A DNA stretch of 64,000 nt from Flavihumibacter solisilvae (lineage in GTDB: Bacteria > Bacteroidota > Bacteroidia > Chitinophagales > Chitinophagaceae). The notes beneath the pieces were generated by a model, which was given only the letters and a program-made list of their open reading frames with translations, was not told the DNA's origin and did no database searches. The position numbers were made by a program, and so were the translations under genes. How positions within the stretch are numbered: the stretch's first letter is position 1; every line of letters starts with the position of its first letter. The stretch is from contig NZ_JSVC01000021.1 in NCBI RefSeq assembly GCF_000814475.1, forward strand, positions 177,530 through 241,529, in the 5' to 3' direction. This document shows positions 43,415-52,116 of this stretch, one piece after another.

Positions 43415-45610
43415 ATGAATCTCATTAGGAAAAGTCCTATAGAGGCCCTGGGATATGGTTTTATCCCGGAGCCTAACCTTCCTGCAGGCAAAAATGAATA
43501 TTACCTGCGTGATCAGCAGAATAAAAGTGGGATTACTTACCGGCATCTCAGTGCCTATGAAATTGAAGTTCTGGTACGCAACAGAAACCAGAGTGACGAC
43601 TGGAATAAACTCCTCGTGTCCGACGCATTCAATCCGGAACTGGTAAAAAATTGCAAGTTCTTCGGACTTGTAAGGATTGGCAAACTGGAACCATACTGCC
43701 TTGAATTCAACAACCTCCGAATGCCGGTCGGATTATACAACAGTACAATAATAAGTTCCGATTTTGGCAACAATGTGGTGGTAGATAACGTGAACTACCT
43801 GTCTCATTACATCATCGGCAATGAAGTGATGCTGGTTAATATCAATGAGCTGGCCACGACCAACCATTCCAAATTCGGAAACGGGATTATCAAAGAAGGG
43901 GAAGACGAGAAAGTGCGCATATGGCTGGAGGTTTGTAATGAGAACGGCGGCAGGCGGATTTTGCCGTTTGACGGAATGTTACCAGGTGATGCGTATTTGT
44001 GGAGTCGTTACCGGGACGATATTGCGCTCCAGAAGAAGTTTGTTGAATTTACGGATCGCCGGTATGATGAATTGCGAGGTTATTATGGAATGATTGGAGA
44101 CCGCACTGTTATCAAGAACAGCCGGATTTTAAAAGATGTCCAAATCGGAGAGGATGCTTATATTAAAGGCGCAAATAAGATCAAGAATGTCACAATCAAC
44201 TCCTCATCGGATGCACACACCCAGGTGGGCGAAGGTTGTGAGCTTGTTAATGGCATTATAGGAGTTGGCTGTCGTATTTTCTATGGCGTCAAGGCTGTCA
44301 GGTTCGTCATGGCCTCACATTCACAATTGAAATATGGCGCACGACTCATTAACTCCTACCTGGGAAATAATGCGACAATTTCGTGCTGCGAAGTATTGAA
44401 TTCCCTTATCTATCCGGCACATGAACAACATCACAACAACTCATTTCTCTGCGCTGCCCTCGTAATGGGGCAAAGCAATATGGCAGCGGGCGCAACAATC
44501 GGATCAAATCACAATTCCAGGAGTGCTGATGGAGAACTTATTGCCGGACGTGGCTTCTGGCCAGGATTATGTGTCAGTTTGAAACATAACTCCAGGTTTG
44601 CCTCATTCACAATACTTGCGAAAGGTGACTATCCCGCAGAACTTAATATAGAACTTCCCTTTTCACTCGTCAGCAATGACGTTTCAAAAGATGAGCTTCA
44701 TGTAATGCCTGCATACTGGTTCCAATATAATATGTATGCGCTTGCCCGTAATTCATGGAAATATGTTGACCGGGATAATCGGATAGATAAAGCACAGCAG
44801 ATTGAATACGAATATCTCGCACCGGATACTGCAAACGAAATCCTCAAGGGAATAGCTATACTGGAAAAAATTACCGGTGAAGCATTTTACCGCAAGGAAG
44901 GAAAGCCTGTGTCGGAAGCAGTTGCACGGAAAAAAGGGAAGGTTTTGCTTCGCCAGCAGGACCCGGTTATTGAAGGCCTCGAGATCCGGCTTGAAAATGC
45001 TGAAAACAGTCAACGCCCGGTGGTTGTCTTAAAAGCGGCAATGGCCTACAGGTGGTATGTTGATCTGCTTGAGTATTATGCAGCCCGCGAAATTCTTGCA
45101 TTTTGTGAGCGATTCCCGGACCTTAACCTTTCAAGAATTGCCAGGAAGCTTCCTGAGGCTGCCAAACCAAGGGAATGGGACAATATCGGCGGACAGTTAA
45201 TGGAGAAAGATACTGTCAGGGCTATCCTGCAGCAAATAAAAAAAGGGCAACTCAGGTCCTGGAAAGAATTGCATAACATATATCGAAGCCAGAGTAGTTT
45301 ATATGCCGATCAAAAACTGGCCCATGCGCTTTCGATCTATAAGTCAACATCCGGAGTTAATCTCTCCTCAGATATAAAAGCTGTCAGGCAATTACTGGAA
45401 AAAAGCGTGACGTTTAGAAAAGAACTGGCAGACCGTATTCATGAATCACGAGCCAAAGACTACCAGAATCCATTCAGGGCAATGGTTTATGGAAGTGATG
45501 ATGAACTAATTAAAGTAGTAGGCGATTTGCGTTCGAATACTTTTATCCAGGAAAACCAGAAAGCATTCCGTAAATACCAAAAACAGGTTACCGCTCTTCT
45601 AGAAGACTAA
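43415..45610 (+). CDS. DUF4954 family protein with left-handed beta-helix
   Basis: 731 residues. Resembles the Bacteroidota DUF4954 family. Residues about 85-360 have hexapeptide-like strands ('RTVIKNSRILKDVQIGEDAY', 'IKGANKIKNVTINSSS', 'GEGCELVNGIIGVGCRIFYG') as in sugar-nucleotide acyl- and uridylyltransferases; later 'HNNSFLCAALVMGQSNMAAG' continues the coil. The C-terminal 250 residues are helical. No catalytic assignment exists that I know of. Directly downstream of glmS (24 bases), which suggests amino-sugar metabolism. Its end overlaps the convergent 45599 gene by 12 bases. Confidence 0.8.
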   Translation: MNLIRKSPIEALGYGFIPEPNLPAGKNEYYLRDQQNKSGITYRHLSAYEIEVLVRNRNQSDDWNKLLVSDAFNPELVKNCKFFGLVRIGKLEPYCLEFNNLRMPVGLYNSTIISSDFGNNVVVDNVNYLSHYIIGNEVMLVNINELATTNHSKFGNGIIKEGEDEKVRIWLEVCNENGGRRILPFDGMLPGDAYLWSRYRDDIALQKKFVEFTDRRYDELRGYYGMIGDRTVIKNSRILKDVQIGEDAYIKGANKIKNVTINSSSDAHTQVGEGCELVNGIIGVGCRIFYGVKAVRFVMASHSQLKYGARLINSYLGNNATISCCEVLNSLIYPAHEQHHNNSFLCAALVMGQSNMAAGATIGSNHNSRSADGELIAGRGFWPGLCVSLKHNSRFASFTILAKGDYPAELNIELPFSLVSNDVSKDELHVMPAYWFQYNMYALARNSWKYVDRDNRIDKAQQIEYEYLAPDTANEILKGIAILEKITGEAFYRKEGKPVSEAVARKKGKVLLRQQDPVIEGLEIRLENAENSQRPVVVLKAAMAYRWYVDLLEYYAAREILAFCERFPDLNLSRIARKLPEAAKPREWDNIGGQLMEKDTVRAILQQIKKGQLRSWKELHNIYRSQSSLYADQKLAHALSIYKSTSGVNLSSDIKAVRQLLEKSVTFRKELADRIHESRAKDYQNPFRAMVYGSDDELIKVVGDLRSNTFIQENQKAFRKYQKQVTALLED

Positions 45611-47680
45611 TGGCAAAATTTTCCGTTGCCCCTTAAAATCAAACAAGGAGAGAAAATAAATACCCTGCCTGACATGTAATAACCTCAATGGATAGCGGTG
45701 AAGTCCGGCGCTCACCCTGATCCTTTGTTGCTCAATTGTTGCCCCCATACAATCTGAAATCCTATAAATCATATCCTGGTTTCTGTCTGCGCGGATTGTC
45801 AACCATCTGTCTCCTGGAACATGCCTCAACTCCAGATCGTCGCCTGATTCATTCCTGCCAAATTTTAATTCAGGCGCTATTTCACAATATCCATTGACAT
45901 AGCAGATCCTGATCCGGCAGAAACCAGATTTGTATGCACCAGGAAGAGCTTGTTTATAATGAGTTTGGTCTCGTGTAACTGGCAATATTGCAATTGATTC
46001 ATACGATATTCCATCCTTTGCATATTCCAGGGAAAAGGTCTTAATATTCAAGACGTCGCTCTTCTTCCAATTATGAAACCATTGACCACCACTTTCCGTC
46101 ATCCATTGCCTGTCTAGTAATACAGGCAGCAGGTTCGCCAGTGCACTTGAGCTTGCGATAGTCAGGAAGAGGGGGTTCAAGGACATCCCGCCTAAAGCTG
46201 TGCTTCGAACTGACCCTCTGTTCACATTACCGTAAGTTAAATCGTTCCCTGCATCCATCCATTGAGCCCCATTGAAAGCAGCAACCCTCAGCGTAGCAAG
46301 ATCTGAAACTCCGCCGCTGGCACTATTACCGAAAGAAAGCTCAGACAAAAAACTACTTGCCCCCACTCCTTCGACTTTCCAGAATTCGGTCGCAGATATA
46401 TGATCAAGTCCCTGGCCTATGACACCCCCTACTGTATATGCGCTTTCACGGAAATACTCAACCGAGATATCTCCAGTAATGCCATGCAGGGACATCCACC
46501 TTAGCCGACCTGATTTACCCACCGGAAACAGAAAATCCGATGATTGCAATCCGAGTTTTGTAACCTTCCCATCAATATAAGAAGCATCGTCGGAGCTATC
46601 AACCCGAATAACAGCGTTTCTACCTATTATAACATGCCTCCCAGCAGGGGCAACGACTCTTCCTTTTTTCAGGTGGAGTTGATACGGCAAATCAATTGTG
46701 CTCCCAAACTCCACTCCCGAATCATTATTAATGACTAAAACAACACTGTCTTCTAGCCTGCCAGTACAATTGATGACCTGTGCATCACTTCCTCCCGCAA
46801 CAAGGGAGCCTGTCATCTGAAGCTGACTGCTCTCAAAGATAGTCCCGCCCTGCTGGTACAGGTTGCCTTCCAGCCAAAGGCAGGAAGACCTGTTTCCATT
46901 TGCGAGGTTTACTATCGCATTTGTCAACTTCACGTGACCGGAAATAGTTATGGTATCGGAAAAATTCAGGGAAAAATTTACTCCGGGCTCAACTATAAAG
47001 TCACCCCTGATGGACACCTTGTTAATGCCAGCAGCCATGTACGAAGTAACTCCGGAGGCACTACCTGCAGCTGAAAGCTCCAGCGTTCCGAATACGCGAC
47101 CGCTTATTGAAATTATTGAGGAGCCATCCGTATTCTCGAACCGGAAAACACCGCTTCCGGTTCCACCCGCCCTGGAGAGTTGTTGCACAATTTCTGCGTG
47201 ACCAGTTCGCGTGCGGTGTACATATTTGCCGCCATTCAGAATCCGGATCGAGTCATTGATCCGGAGAGAATAACCACTTCCGCTGCCGGAAGCGTTTACA
47301 AATACGCCACCTTTCCCTATTGACAACGAATATCCGGGACCGATAGTTGTGAATCCACGTTCAACCAAGCTTGACGAAGGGCTTGATATTGTATTGCTGA
47401 TGGGCAGCTCAAGCGTTATTGTGTTCACGCCTATCGCGTTCAAGCTCAGTGTCCGTACTTTCACAGCAAAATCAGGCAACCGTACGATATAGCTAAACGG
47501 CACATATAAATTATCGAGCGCAACGTCATCATCAGGGCCAGGTAAAATGCCATCCTGCCAGTTCAATGGATCTATCCATGATCCGTTTCCTGCAATACCA
47601 GTCCACCTTTTCTGCCCGTTCGCTGCGAGCACTGCAAACAGCAGCCCCAGGACCCAAACACACTTCGCCATACGCTTCAT
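45599..47680 (-). CDS. Large secreted beta-protein with T9SS-like C-terminus
   Basis: 693 residues, not a named family. Signal peptide 1-22 ('LAANGQ'), then 'RWTGIAGNGSWIDPLNWQDG' and 'GPDDDVALDNLYV', an opening seen in secreted parallel-beta-helix proteins of this phylum. The middle is Ser/Gly-rich beta strands. The last about 75 residues ('MIYRISDCMGATIEQQRIRV', 'LRLLHVRQGIYFLSLFD', 'ILPLVF') look like a type IX secretion sorting domain, implying export to the surface. Such cargo genes often vary between strains. Convergent with DUF4954, 12-base overlap. Confidence 0.72.
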   Translation of the reverse strand: MKRMAKCVWVLGLLFAVLAANGQKRWTGIAGNGSWIDPLNWQDGILPGPDDDVALDNLYVPFSYIVRLPDFAVKVRTLSLNAIGVNTITLELPISNTISSPSSSLVERGFTTIGPGYSLSIGKGGVFVNASGSGSGYSLRINDSIRILNGGKYVHRTRTGHAEIVQQLSRAGGTGSGVFRFENTDGSSIISISGRVFGTLELSAAGSASGVTSYMAAGINKVSIRGDFIVEPGVNFSLNFSDTITISGHVKLTNAIVNLANGNRSSCLWLEGNLYQQGGTIFESSQLQMTGSLVAGGSDAQVINCTGRLEDSVVLVINNDSGVEFGSTIDLPYQLHLKKGRVVAPAGRHVIIGRNAVIRVDSSDDASYIDGKVTKLGLQSSDFLFPVGKSGRLRWMSLHGITGDISVEYFRESAYTVGGVIGQGLDHISATEFWKVEGVGASSFLSELSFGNSASGGVSDLATLRVAAFNGAQWMDAGNDLTYGNVNRGSVRSTALGGMSLNPLFLTIASSSALANLLPVLLDRQWMTESGGQWFHNWKKSDVLNIKTFSLEYAKDGISYESIAILPVTRDQTHYKQALPGAYKSGFCRIRICYVNGYCEIAPELKFGRNESGDDLELRHVPGDRWLTIRADRNQDMIYRISDCMGATIEQQRIRVSAGLHRYPLRLLHVRQGIYFLSLFDFKGQRKILPLVF

Positions 47681-47770
47681 TTAGAGAACCAAAGTACTAA
47701 CTGTGACAGCCAGCCGCAAGAGTCCAAGGCACATCAGGTGTTTTTACGGGTGGTGATGCAAAATATGTGC

Positions 47771-47810
47771 AAAAAGAAAAGCCCCTTCCTGGGAAGGGGC
47801 TTTTCTTTTT
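47771..47810 (-). terminator. Near-perfect 40-bp palindromic terminator
   Basis: AAAAAGAAAAGCCCCTTCC (47771-47789) mirrors 47792-47810 with a 2-base centre. A-tracts and T-tracts flank it on both strands. It lies 28 bases past the stop of the small lipoprotein gene. Confidence 0.8.
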
Positions 47811-47838
47811 GCAGAAGCAATATTGAAATAAGGTCAGA

Positions 47839-48042
47839 TTATTTCTTTACGCTATCAACTTTTGCACCGATAGAGTCAGTAGCAGCTTTAACAGTTGAAT
47901 CGATTGCAACGTTTGCAGAGTCAACGATTGCGCTAGCAGCAGCAGTATCAGCAGCTACAGTTGTAGCTTCAGTTGTTTCAGCAGCATTGTTACAAGCAGC
48001 AAAAGCAGCAGCGATGGCGAGTACGGCAAATACCTTTTTCAT
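47839..48042 (-). CDS. Small Ala-rich lipoprotein
   Basis: 67 residues from ATG 48042, which opens a lipoprotein signal ('MKKVFAVLAIAAAFAAC', lipid Cys17). An upstream ATG would prepend a 13-residue basic extension. The mature about 50 residues are Ala/Asp/Val-rich with regularly spaced DS pairs (spacings 7, 8, 7), suggesting one amphipathic helix, and end in 'KK'. It has its own consensus promoter and a strong terminator, so it is monocistronic and probably abundant. Resembles Braun-type lipoproteins in size and layout only. Confidence 0.8.
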   Translation of the reverse strand: MKKVFAVLAIAAAFAACNNAAETTEATTVAADTAAASAIVDSANVAIDSTVKAATDSIGAKVDSVKK

Positions 48043-48078
48043 TTTGAGTTTTTTAGTGTGTTTTCTTTTAAACAGGCG

Positions 48079-48108
48079 CAAAATTATACAAATTCTTCAC
48101 ATTCGCAA
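48079..48108 (-). promoter_or_regulatory. Full -33/-7 promoter of the small lipoprotein gene
   Basis: Minus strand: TTG (48108-48106), 19-base spacer, TAATTTTG (48086-48079). One of the two best promoters in the window. Predicted leader about 30 bases. Confidence 0.7.
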
Positions 48109-48130
48109 CTTTCGCGCGGTTTTGAATTGT

Positions 48131-49444
48131 TTATTTTTTTCTGAAAAAGATCCTAACCGGAACTCCTTTAAAGTCAAATGATTCACGCAGCTTGTTCTCC
48201 AGGTAGTTGCGGTATGGTGTCTTAATATCGTCCGGATAATTACAGAAAAAAGCAAACGAAGGAACTGCTGTTGGCAACTGTGTCACATACTTGATGCTTA
48301 CCGGATTTCCTCTTACAACGGGAGGATGGTAAGACGCAATTGCCTTCAGCATAGTGTCATTAAGTTGTGATGTCGGTATTTTACGTTGCCTGTTTTCAAC
48401 TACATCCAATCCGATTTCAATCGCTTTGAAAATCCTGGTTTTTTCTTTCGCGGAAATGAACAGGACAGGCACATCAGTAAAAGGTGCGAGGCGCTCCTTC
48501 AATGTTTTTTCATAATCACGGGCGGTGTTTGTTGCTTTCTCAACAAGATCCCACTTGTTAACGAGAATAACAACCCCTTTCCCTTTTCTGGCTGCAAGAC
48601 TAAATATACTCAGATCCTGCGCCGTGATGCCCTTTTCTGCATCCAGAACAAGCATACATACATCCGCTTCATCCATAGCTTTGATCGCACGAATCACGGA
48701 ATAAAATTCCAGGTCTTCATGCACTTTCTGCTTGCGCCGGATTCCTGCCGTATCAATCAGGATGAATTCTTTCTGAAACAGGTTATAATAAGTGTGAATG
48801 GTATCGCGAGTTGTTCCAGCCACATCACTTACGATCGTACGCTCCTGCCCTACCAGCGCATTAAGTAACGAAGACTTACCCACGTTCGGCTGTCCGATGA
48901 TCGCAAACTTAGGAACAGTTGTATCACCTTCGCCGGCAACGCGGTCTTCAGTTATATTCTCTGTTACCGCATCAAGCAATTCTCCGGTACCACTACCGGA
49001 AATCGCTGATACAAAGAACACATTATCGAAACCAAGGCTATAAAATTCGGCTGCTTCAAGAAGGCGTGCGTGATTATCGACCTTATTTACCGTCAGGTAC
49101 ACGGGCTTTGTCGTTCTTCGTAATACATCGGCCATGGATTCATCCAAATCGGTGATGCCGGTTGCAGTATCTGTCATGAACACTAATGCGTCGGCTTCAT
49201 CGAGTGCGATGAGCACCTGCTTCTTGATTTCCTGTTCAAAAACATCATCGCTGCGCGGAACAAATCCACCTGTGTCTATTACATTGAATGTTTTTCCATT
49301 CCATTCGGCAATTCCATATTGACGATCACGGGTTACCCCGCTTACGTCATCAACAATAGCCTTGCGTTGTTCCAACAGGCGATTGAAAAAAGTGCTTTTA
49401 CCAACATTGGGCCTTCCAACAATGGCAACAGTATATCCGGCCAT
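48131..49444 (-). CDS. der: Ribosome biogenesis GTPase Der
   Basis: 437 residues with the family's tandem G domains: 'GRPNVGKSTFFNRLLE' (first P-loop at 10-18), 'DTGGFVPRSDD', 'VNKVD', then 'GQPNVGKSSLLNALVGQE', 'DTAGIRRKQK', 'VNKWDLVEK', and a C-terminal KH-like domain ending 'PVRIFFRKK'. It is needed for 50S subunit assembly. Follows era on the same strand with a 38-base gap, an arrangement consistent with co-transcription. Confidence 0.97.
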   Translation of the reverse strand: MAGYTVAIVGRPNVGKSTFFNRLLEQRKAIVDDVSGVTRDRQYGIAEWNGKTFNVIDTGGFVPRSDDVFEQEIKKQVLIALDEADALVFMTDTATGITDLDESMADVLRRTTKPVYLTVNKVDNHARLLEAAEFYSLGFDNVFFVSAISGSGTGELLDAVTENITEDRVAGEGDTTVPKFAIIGQPNVGKSSLLNALVGQERTIVSDVAGTTRDTIHTYYNLFQKEFILIDTAGIRRKQKVHEDLEFYSVIRAIKAMDEADVCMLVLDAEKGITAQDLSIFSLAARKGKGVVILVNKWDLVEKATNTARDYEKTLKERLAPFTDVPVLFISAKEKTRIFKAIEIGLDVVENRQRKIPTSQLNDTMLKAIASYHPPVVRGNPVSIKYVTQLPTAVPSFAFFCNYPDDIKTPYRNYLENKLRESFDFKGVPVRIFFRKK

Positions 49445-49482
49445 AAAAAAATCTTTAGAACGTTTTCGTTTGTTGTTAACAG

Positions 49483-50352
49483 TTATTTATATCCATATTC
49501 CCGGAGATGCAGGTCATTATCCCGCCACTTGGGTCTCACTTTCACAAACAACTCCAGGAATACTTTCCGGCCGAGGAATTTTTCGATCTCCTGCCTTGAA
49601 CGCGTGCCCAGTTCCCTGATCATCCGGCCTTTTTCCCCCAGCACAATTCCTTTTTGTGTATCACGCTGCACAATCACATCGGCCATGATCTTAACCAGTG
49701 TGGTCTTTTCCTTGAACTCCTGTACGAGAACCGCAGTATGATAAGGAATTTCATCCTGGTACAATTGGTATACCTGTTCGCGTATAAGTTCGCCCACAAA
49801 AAAACGGGTGGGCATGTCCGTCAGGTTATCCTCATCAAAGAAAGGTTCACCGTCCGGCAGCATTTCAAGAATCTTCTGGAGCAGCTCACTGACACCAGTA
49901 TGAGTCAGCGCCGAGACTGTCGCCACTTCCCTTACGTAACTTTTGCCAAGGAAATAATTCCGGGCTTCCTCCAGCTTTTCCGACGTTATCCCGTCCATTT
50001 TATTCAACACAAGCAAAGCAGGCACTTTGAGCCTCAGGGCTGAGAAGATAGCATCGCTTTCAGTCCAGTCGTCGTGAAGGTCAACCAGCAGCAAAGCAAG
50101 GTCTGCATCTTCAAGCGCACTTTTTACTGCCTGCATCATCTTTTCATGCAGTCTATATTTCGGCTCGATAATGCCCGGGGTATCCGAAAAAATAATCTGG
50201 TAGCCTGGTTCAGTAAGAATGCCCTTGATGCGGTGACGTGTGGTCTGAACTTTTGGGGAAACAATAGCCAGTTTCTCGCCGATAAAGGCGTTCAGCAAAG
50301 TGCTTTTGCCGGCATTAGGTTTCCCGAAAATATTTACAAATCCTGCTTTCAT
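49483..50352 (-). CDS. era: GTPase Era
   Basis: 289 residues. G domain with 'FGKPNAGKSTLLNAFIGEKL' (P-loop 10-18), 'SDTPGIIEPKYRLHEKMM', 'VLNKMDGI', and the C-terminal KH domain 'VQRDTQKGIVLGEKGRMIRE' in outline with 'EIEKFLGRKVFLELFVKVRP'. Binds 16S rRNA near its 3' end during 30S maturation. A TACCTTTG -7 element lies about 93 bases upstream, and an 8-bp inverted repeat covers the start region. Confidence 0.97.
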   Translation of the reverse strand: MKAGFVNIFGKPNAGKSTLLNAFIGEKLAIVSPKVQTTRHRIKGILTEPGYQIIFSDTPGIIEPKYRLHEKMMQAVKSALEDADLALLLVDLHDDWTESDAIFSALRLKVPALLVLNKMDGITSEKLEEARNYFLGKSYVREVATVSALTHTGVSELLQKILEMLPDGEPFFDEDNLTDMPTRFFVGELIREQVYQLYQDEIPYHTAVLVQEFKEKTTLVKIMADVIVQRDTQKGIVLGEKGRMIRELGTRSRQEIEKFLGRKVFLELFVKVRPKWRDNDLHLREYGYK

Positions 50353-50386
50353 CTTCAGCTTTTAAGGCAACAATTAACGCTGAAGA
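50352..50386. other. Inverted repeat in the era leader
   Basis: TCTTCAGC (50352-50359) pairs with GCTGAAGA (50379-50386) across a 19-base loop. On the era mRNA this hairpin would abut the start codon. The rest of the 318-base gap up to the cupin gene shows only the era -7 element and A/T-rich sequence. Confidence 0.35.
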
Positions 50387-50444
50387 ACTAGGAGGTAATC
50401 AGATTCTGCTGCGTAATGTTGCCGCATGAGAATAAAAAAGGGCA

Positions 50445-50452
50445 CAAAGGTA
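50445..50452 (-). promoter_or_regulatory. -7 element of the era-der operon
   Basis: The minus strand reads TACCTTTG. TTG triplets lie 14 and 25 bases upstream, neither at the ideal spacing. Confidence 0.4.
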
Positions 50453-50670
50453 ACTGAATACCTCCACAACACGAAAACAATGCCGGATATAGTCGACAAT
50501 AAGTTTAAAATTAACAGTTTATAAATTAATCTTGTTTTTCAGGCATTTGTTCTCCTATTCAGGGACCACCCAATTGAAAGTAAAAAAACGACAATTCATT
50601 CATTAGCGCCTTGCCCTGGAACCCATTTCAGGCGCACATTTGTCAACAGACAATTACAAAACTTATTAAT

Positions 50671-51132
50671 ATGAACAGGAAAGTGGATCATCGGGAAGCG
50701 GGCAACCGGCGAGCTTCCCCTGGCTGCATGTTTAATTTTCGCGTTTCCTCGCGCGAAAGTGAGAATCCCATTGTGGTCGCTGATTTCGAGGCAATACCCG
50801 GTTTCGAACCTCCACGCCATACTCATACCGTTGAAGACGAGGTGTTTATGATCAAAGAAGGAACTGTCACTTTTTTCGTAGCCGATGAAATCATTGAAGC
50901 TGGTCCGGGCGATACAATTTATCTGCCCATTAATGTGCCGCACCATTTCAGGATTACTTCTGATAAGGTAACAGGGACCCTGATTCTGGTGCCTGGAAAA
51001 TCAGAGGATTTTTTCAGGGAACTTTCCATTCCGTATGAAGGATACGACATCCCCGAATTTGTGCCCCCAACCAAAGAGCAGGTCAGGCATTTCATAGATG
51101 TCACAGAAAATTATGAACTGCAATGTATCTGA
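50671..51132 (+). CDS. Cupin domain protein
   Basis: 153 residues from ATG 50671; a TTG/ATG-type start further upstream (to 50611) would add an unrelated leader. Cupin motif 1 is 'PPRHTHTVEDEVFMIKEG' with His/His/Glu metal ligands and motif 2 is 'GDTIYLPINVPHHFR'. 'VPPTKEQVRHFIDVTENYEL' closes the protein. Small monodomain cupins range from dioxygenases to sugar-binding proteins, so no reaction can be assigned. Stands alone, ending at a hairpin shared with the initiator tRNA. Confidence 0.87.
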   Translation: MNRKVDHREAGNRRASPGCMFNFRVSSRESENPIVVADFEAIPGFEPPRHTHTVEDEVFMIKEGTVTFFVADEIIEAGPGDTIYLPINVPHHFRITSDKVTGTLILVPGKSEDFFRELSIPYEGYDIPEFVPPTKEQVRHFIDVTENYELQCI

Positions 51133-51141
51133 TACAAACTA

Positions 51142-51172
51142 AAACAGCAACCAGGTAACCTGATTGCTGTTT
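51142..51172. terminator. Shared hairpin terminator between the cupin gene and initiator tRNA
   Basis: AAACAGCAA (51142-51150) pairs with TTGCTGTTT (51164-51172), and inside it CAGGT pairs with ACCTG, with one A-C mismatch. T-rich stretches follow on both strands (TTTCTT, TTTTAG), so it can serve both converging transcripts. Confidence 0.65.
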
Positions 51173-51176
51173 CTTG

Positions 51177-51248
<72 letters not shown>

Positions 51249-51258
51249 ATGTGGAGTG

Positions 51259-51290
51259 CAAAATTAACGGTGAGCACCTTCCGAACCAAA
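51259..51290 (-). promoter_or_regulatory. Full -33/-7 promoter of initiator tRNA
   Basis: Minus strand: TTTG (51290-51287), 20-base spacer, TAATTTTG (51266-51259). Transcription would begin a few bases before the mature tRNA. Confidence 0.75.
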
Positions 51291-51373
51291 TAAAAATGCA
51301 ACATTCTTTCTGTTAAAATATGAAACCCGCTTCAGCAGCGGGTTTCAGGAGAAAAATAAAATACATTCGATTG

Positions 51374-52102
51374 TTACCCATCTTTTTTGCTGATGCTGCT
51401 TGCCCCACTTGTTTTCATTTCGCGGATAACACCGGTACCGCGATAATTAATATCACTGGCACCGCTCGCATTCACTTTCATTTCTTTATTTACTATTACG
51501 TTTGCAGAAGAAGCTCCGCTTGCATCGATATCGACATAATCAGACACCAGGTCCCATCCTTTAATTGAACTTGCCCCGCTTAGTTTTACTGAAATGCTTC
51601 CGACATTGCCTTTCAACTTTGTATCGCTTGCACCTGAAACGTCCATATCAAGAGTGTTGCATTCCAGCTCACCTGAAATATCACTGGCGCCTCCCAGGTC
51701 TATTGCCAGTTTATCCGCCTTTATTCTACCCATCAGTTCCACATCACACGCACCATCAGCCTTGATCATCGTTACTTCCTTCACTGATACATAAGCTTTC
51801 ATGTGTTTATTTCCACGCCAGTCATTCCAACCTTTTCCATCGAACCAGATATGCAAAATGCCATCTTTCACTTCTGTACGAATGCGATCTTTCACTTTCG
51901 CATCACTTGCACTTACGGCCACACCTGTCTGGTCACCCTGGGAAATATACAGATCGATGGCGCTTGACACTTTCACGCCGGTAAAAGACGGCACATTCCG
52001 GATTACAGCGTTGGCATCATTGATGATGAATTTCTGGGCTTTCGTAACCAGAGCCGCTGTCAACATAAATAGTAATACTGCTATTCTTTTCATAAGTTTC
52101 AT
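51374..52102 (-). CDS. DUF2807 (head GIN domain) secreted protein, copy A
   Basis: 242 residues with a signal peptide (to about 'VTKAQ'). DUF2807 pattern: 'NVPSFTGVKVSSAIDLYISQ' with 'VAVSASDAKVKDRIRTEVKD', then a ladder of short strands each with an 'SGAS' turn ('DVSGASDTKL', 'KLSGASSIKG', 'DASGASSANV', 'NASGASDINY', 'KTSGASSISKK'), a right- or left-handed beta solenoid. Secreted or surface protein of unknown role. Second of two paralogues; the upstream copy ends 14 bases before its start. Confidence 0.87.
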   Translation of the reverse strand: MKLMKRIAVLLFMLTAALVTKAQKFIINDANAVIRNVPSFTGVKVSSAIDLYISQGDQTGVAVSASDAKVKDRIRTEVKDGILHIWFDGKGWNDWRGNKHMKAYVSVKEVTMIKADGACDVELMGRIKADKLAIDLGGASDISGELECNTLDMDVSGASDTKLKGNVGSISVKLSGASSIKGWDLVSDYVDIDASGASSANVIVNKEMKVNASGASDINYRGTGVIREMKTSGASSISKKDG

Positions 52103-52116
52103 TTTTTGATGTTGTT

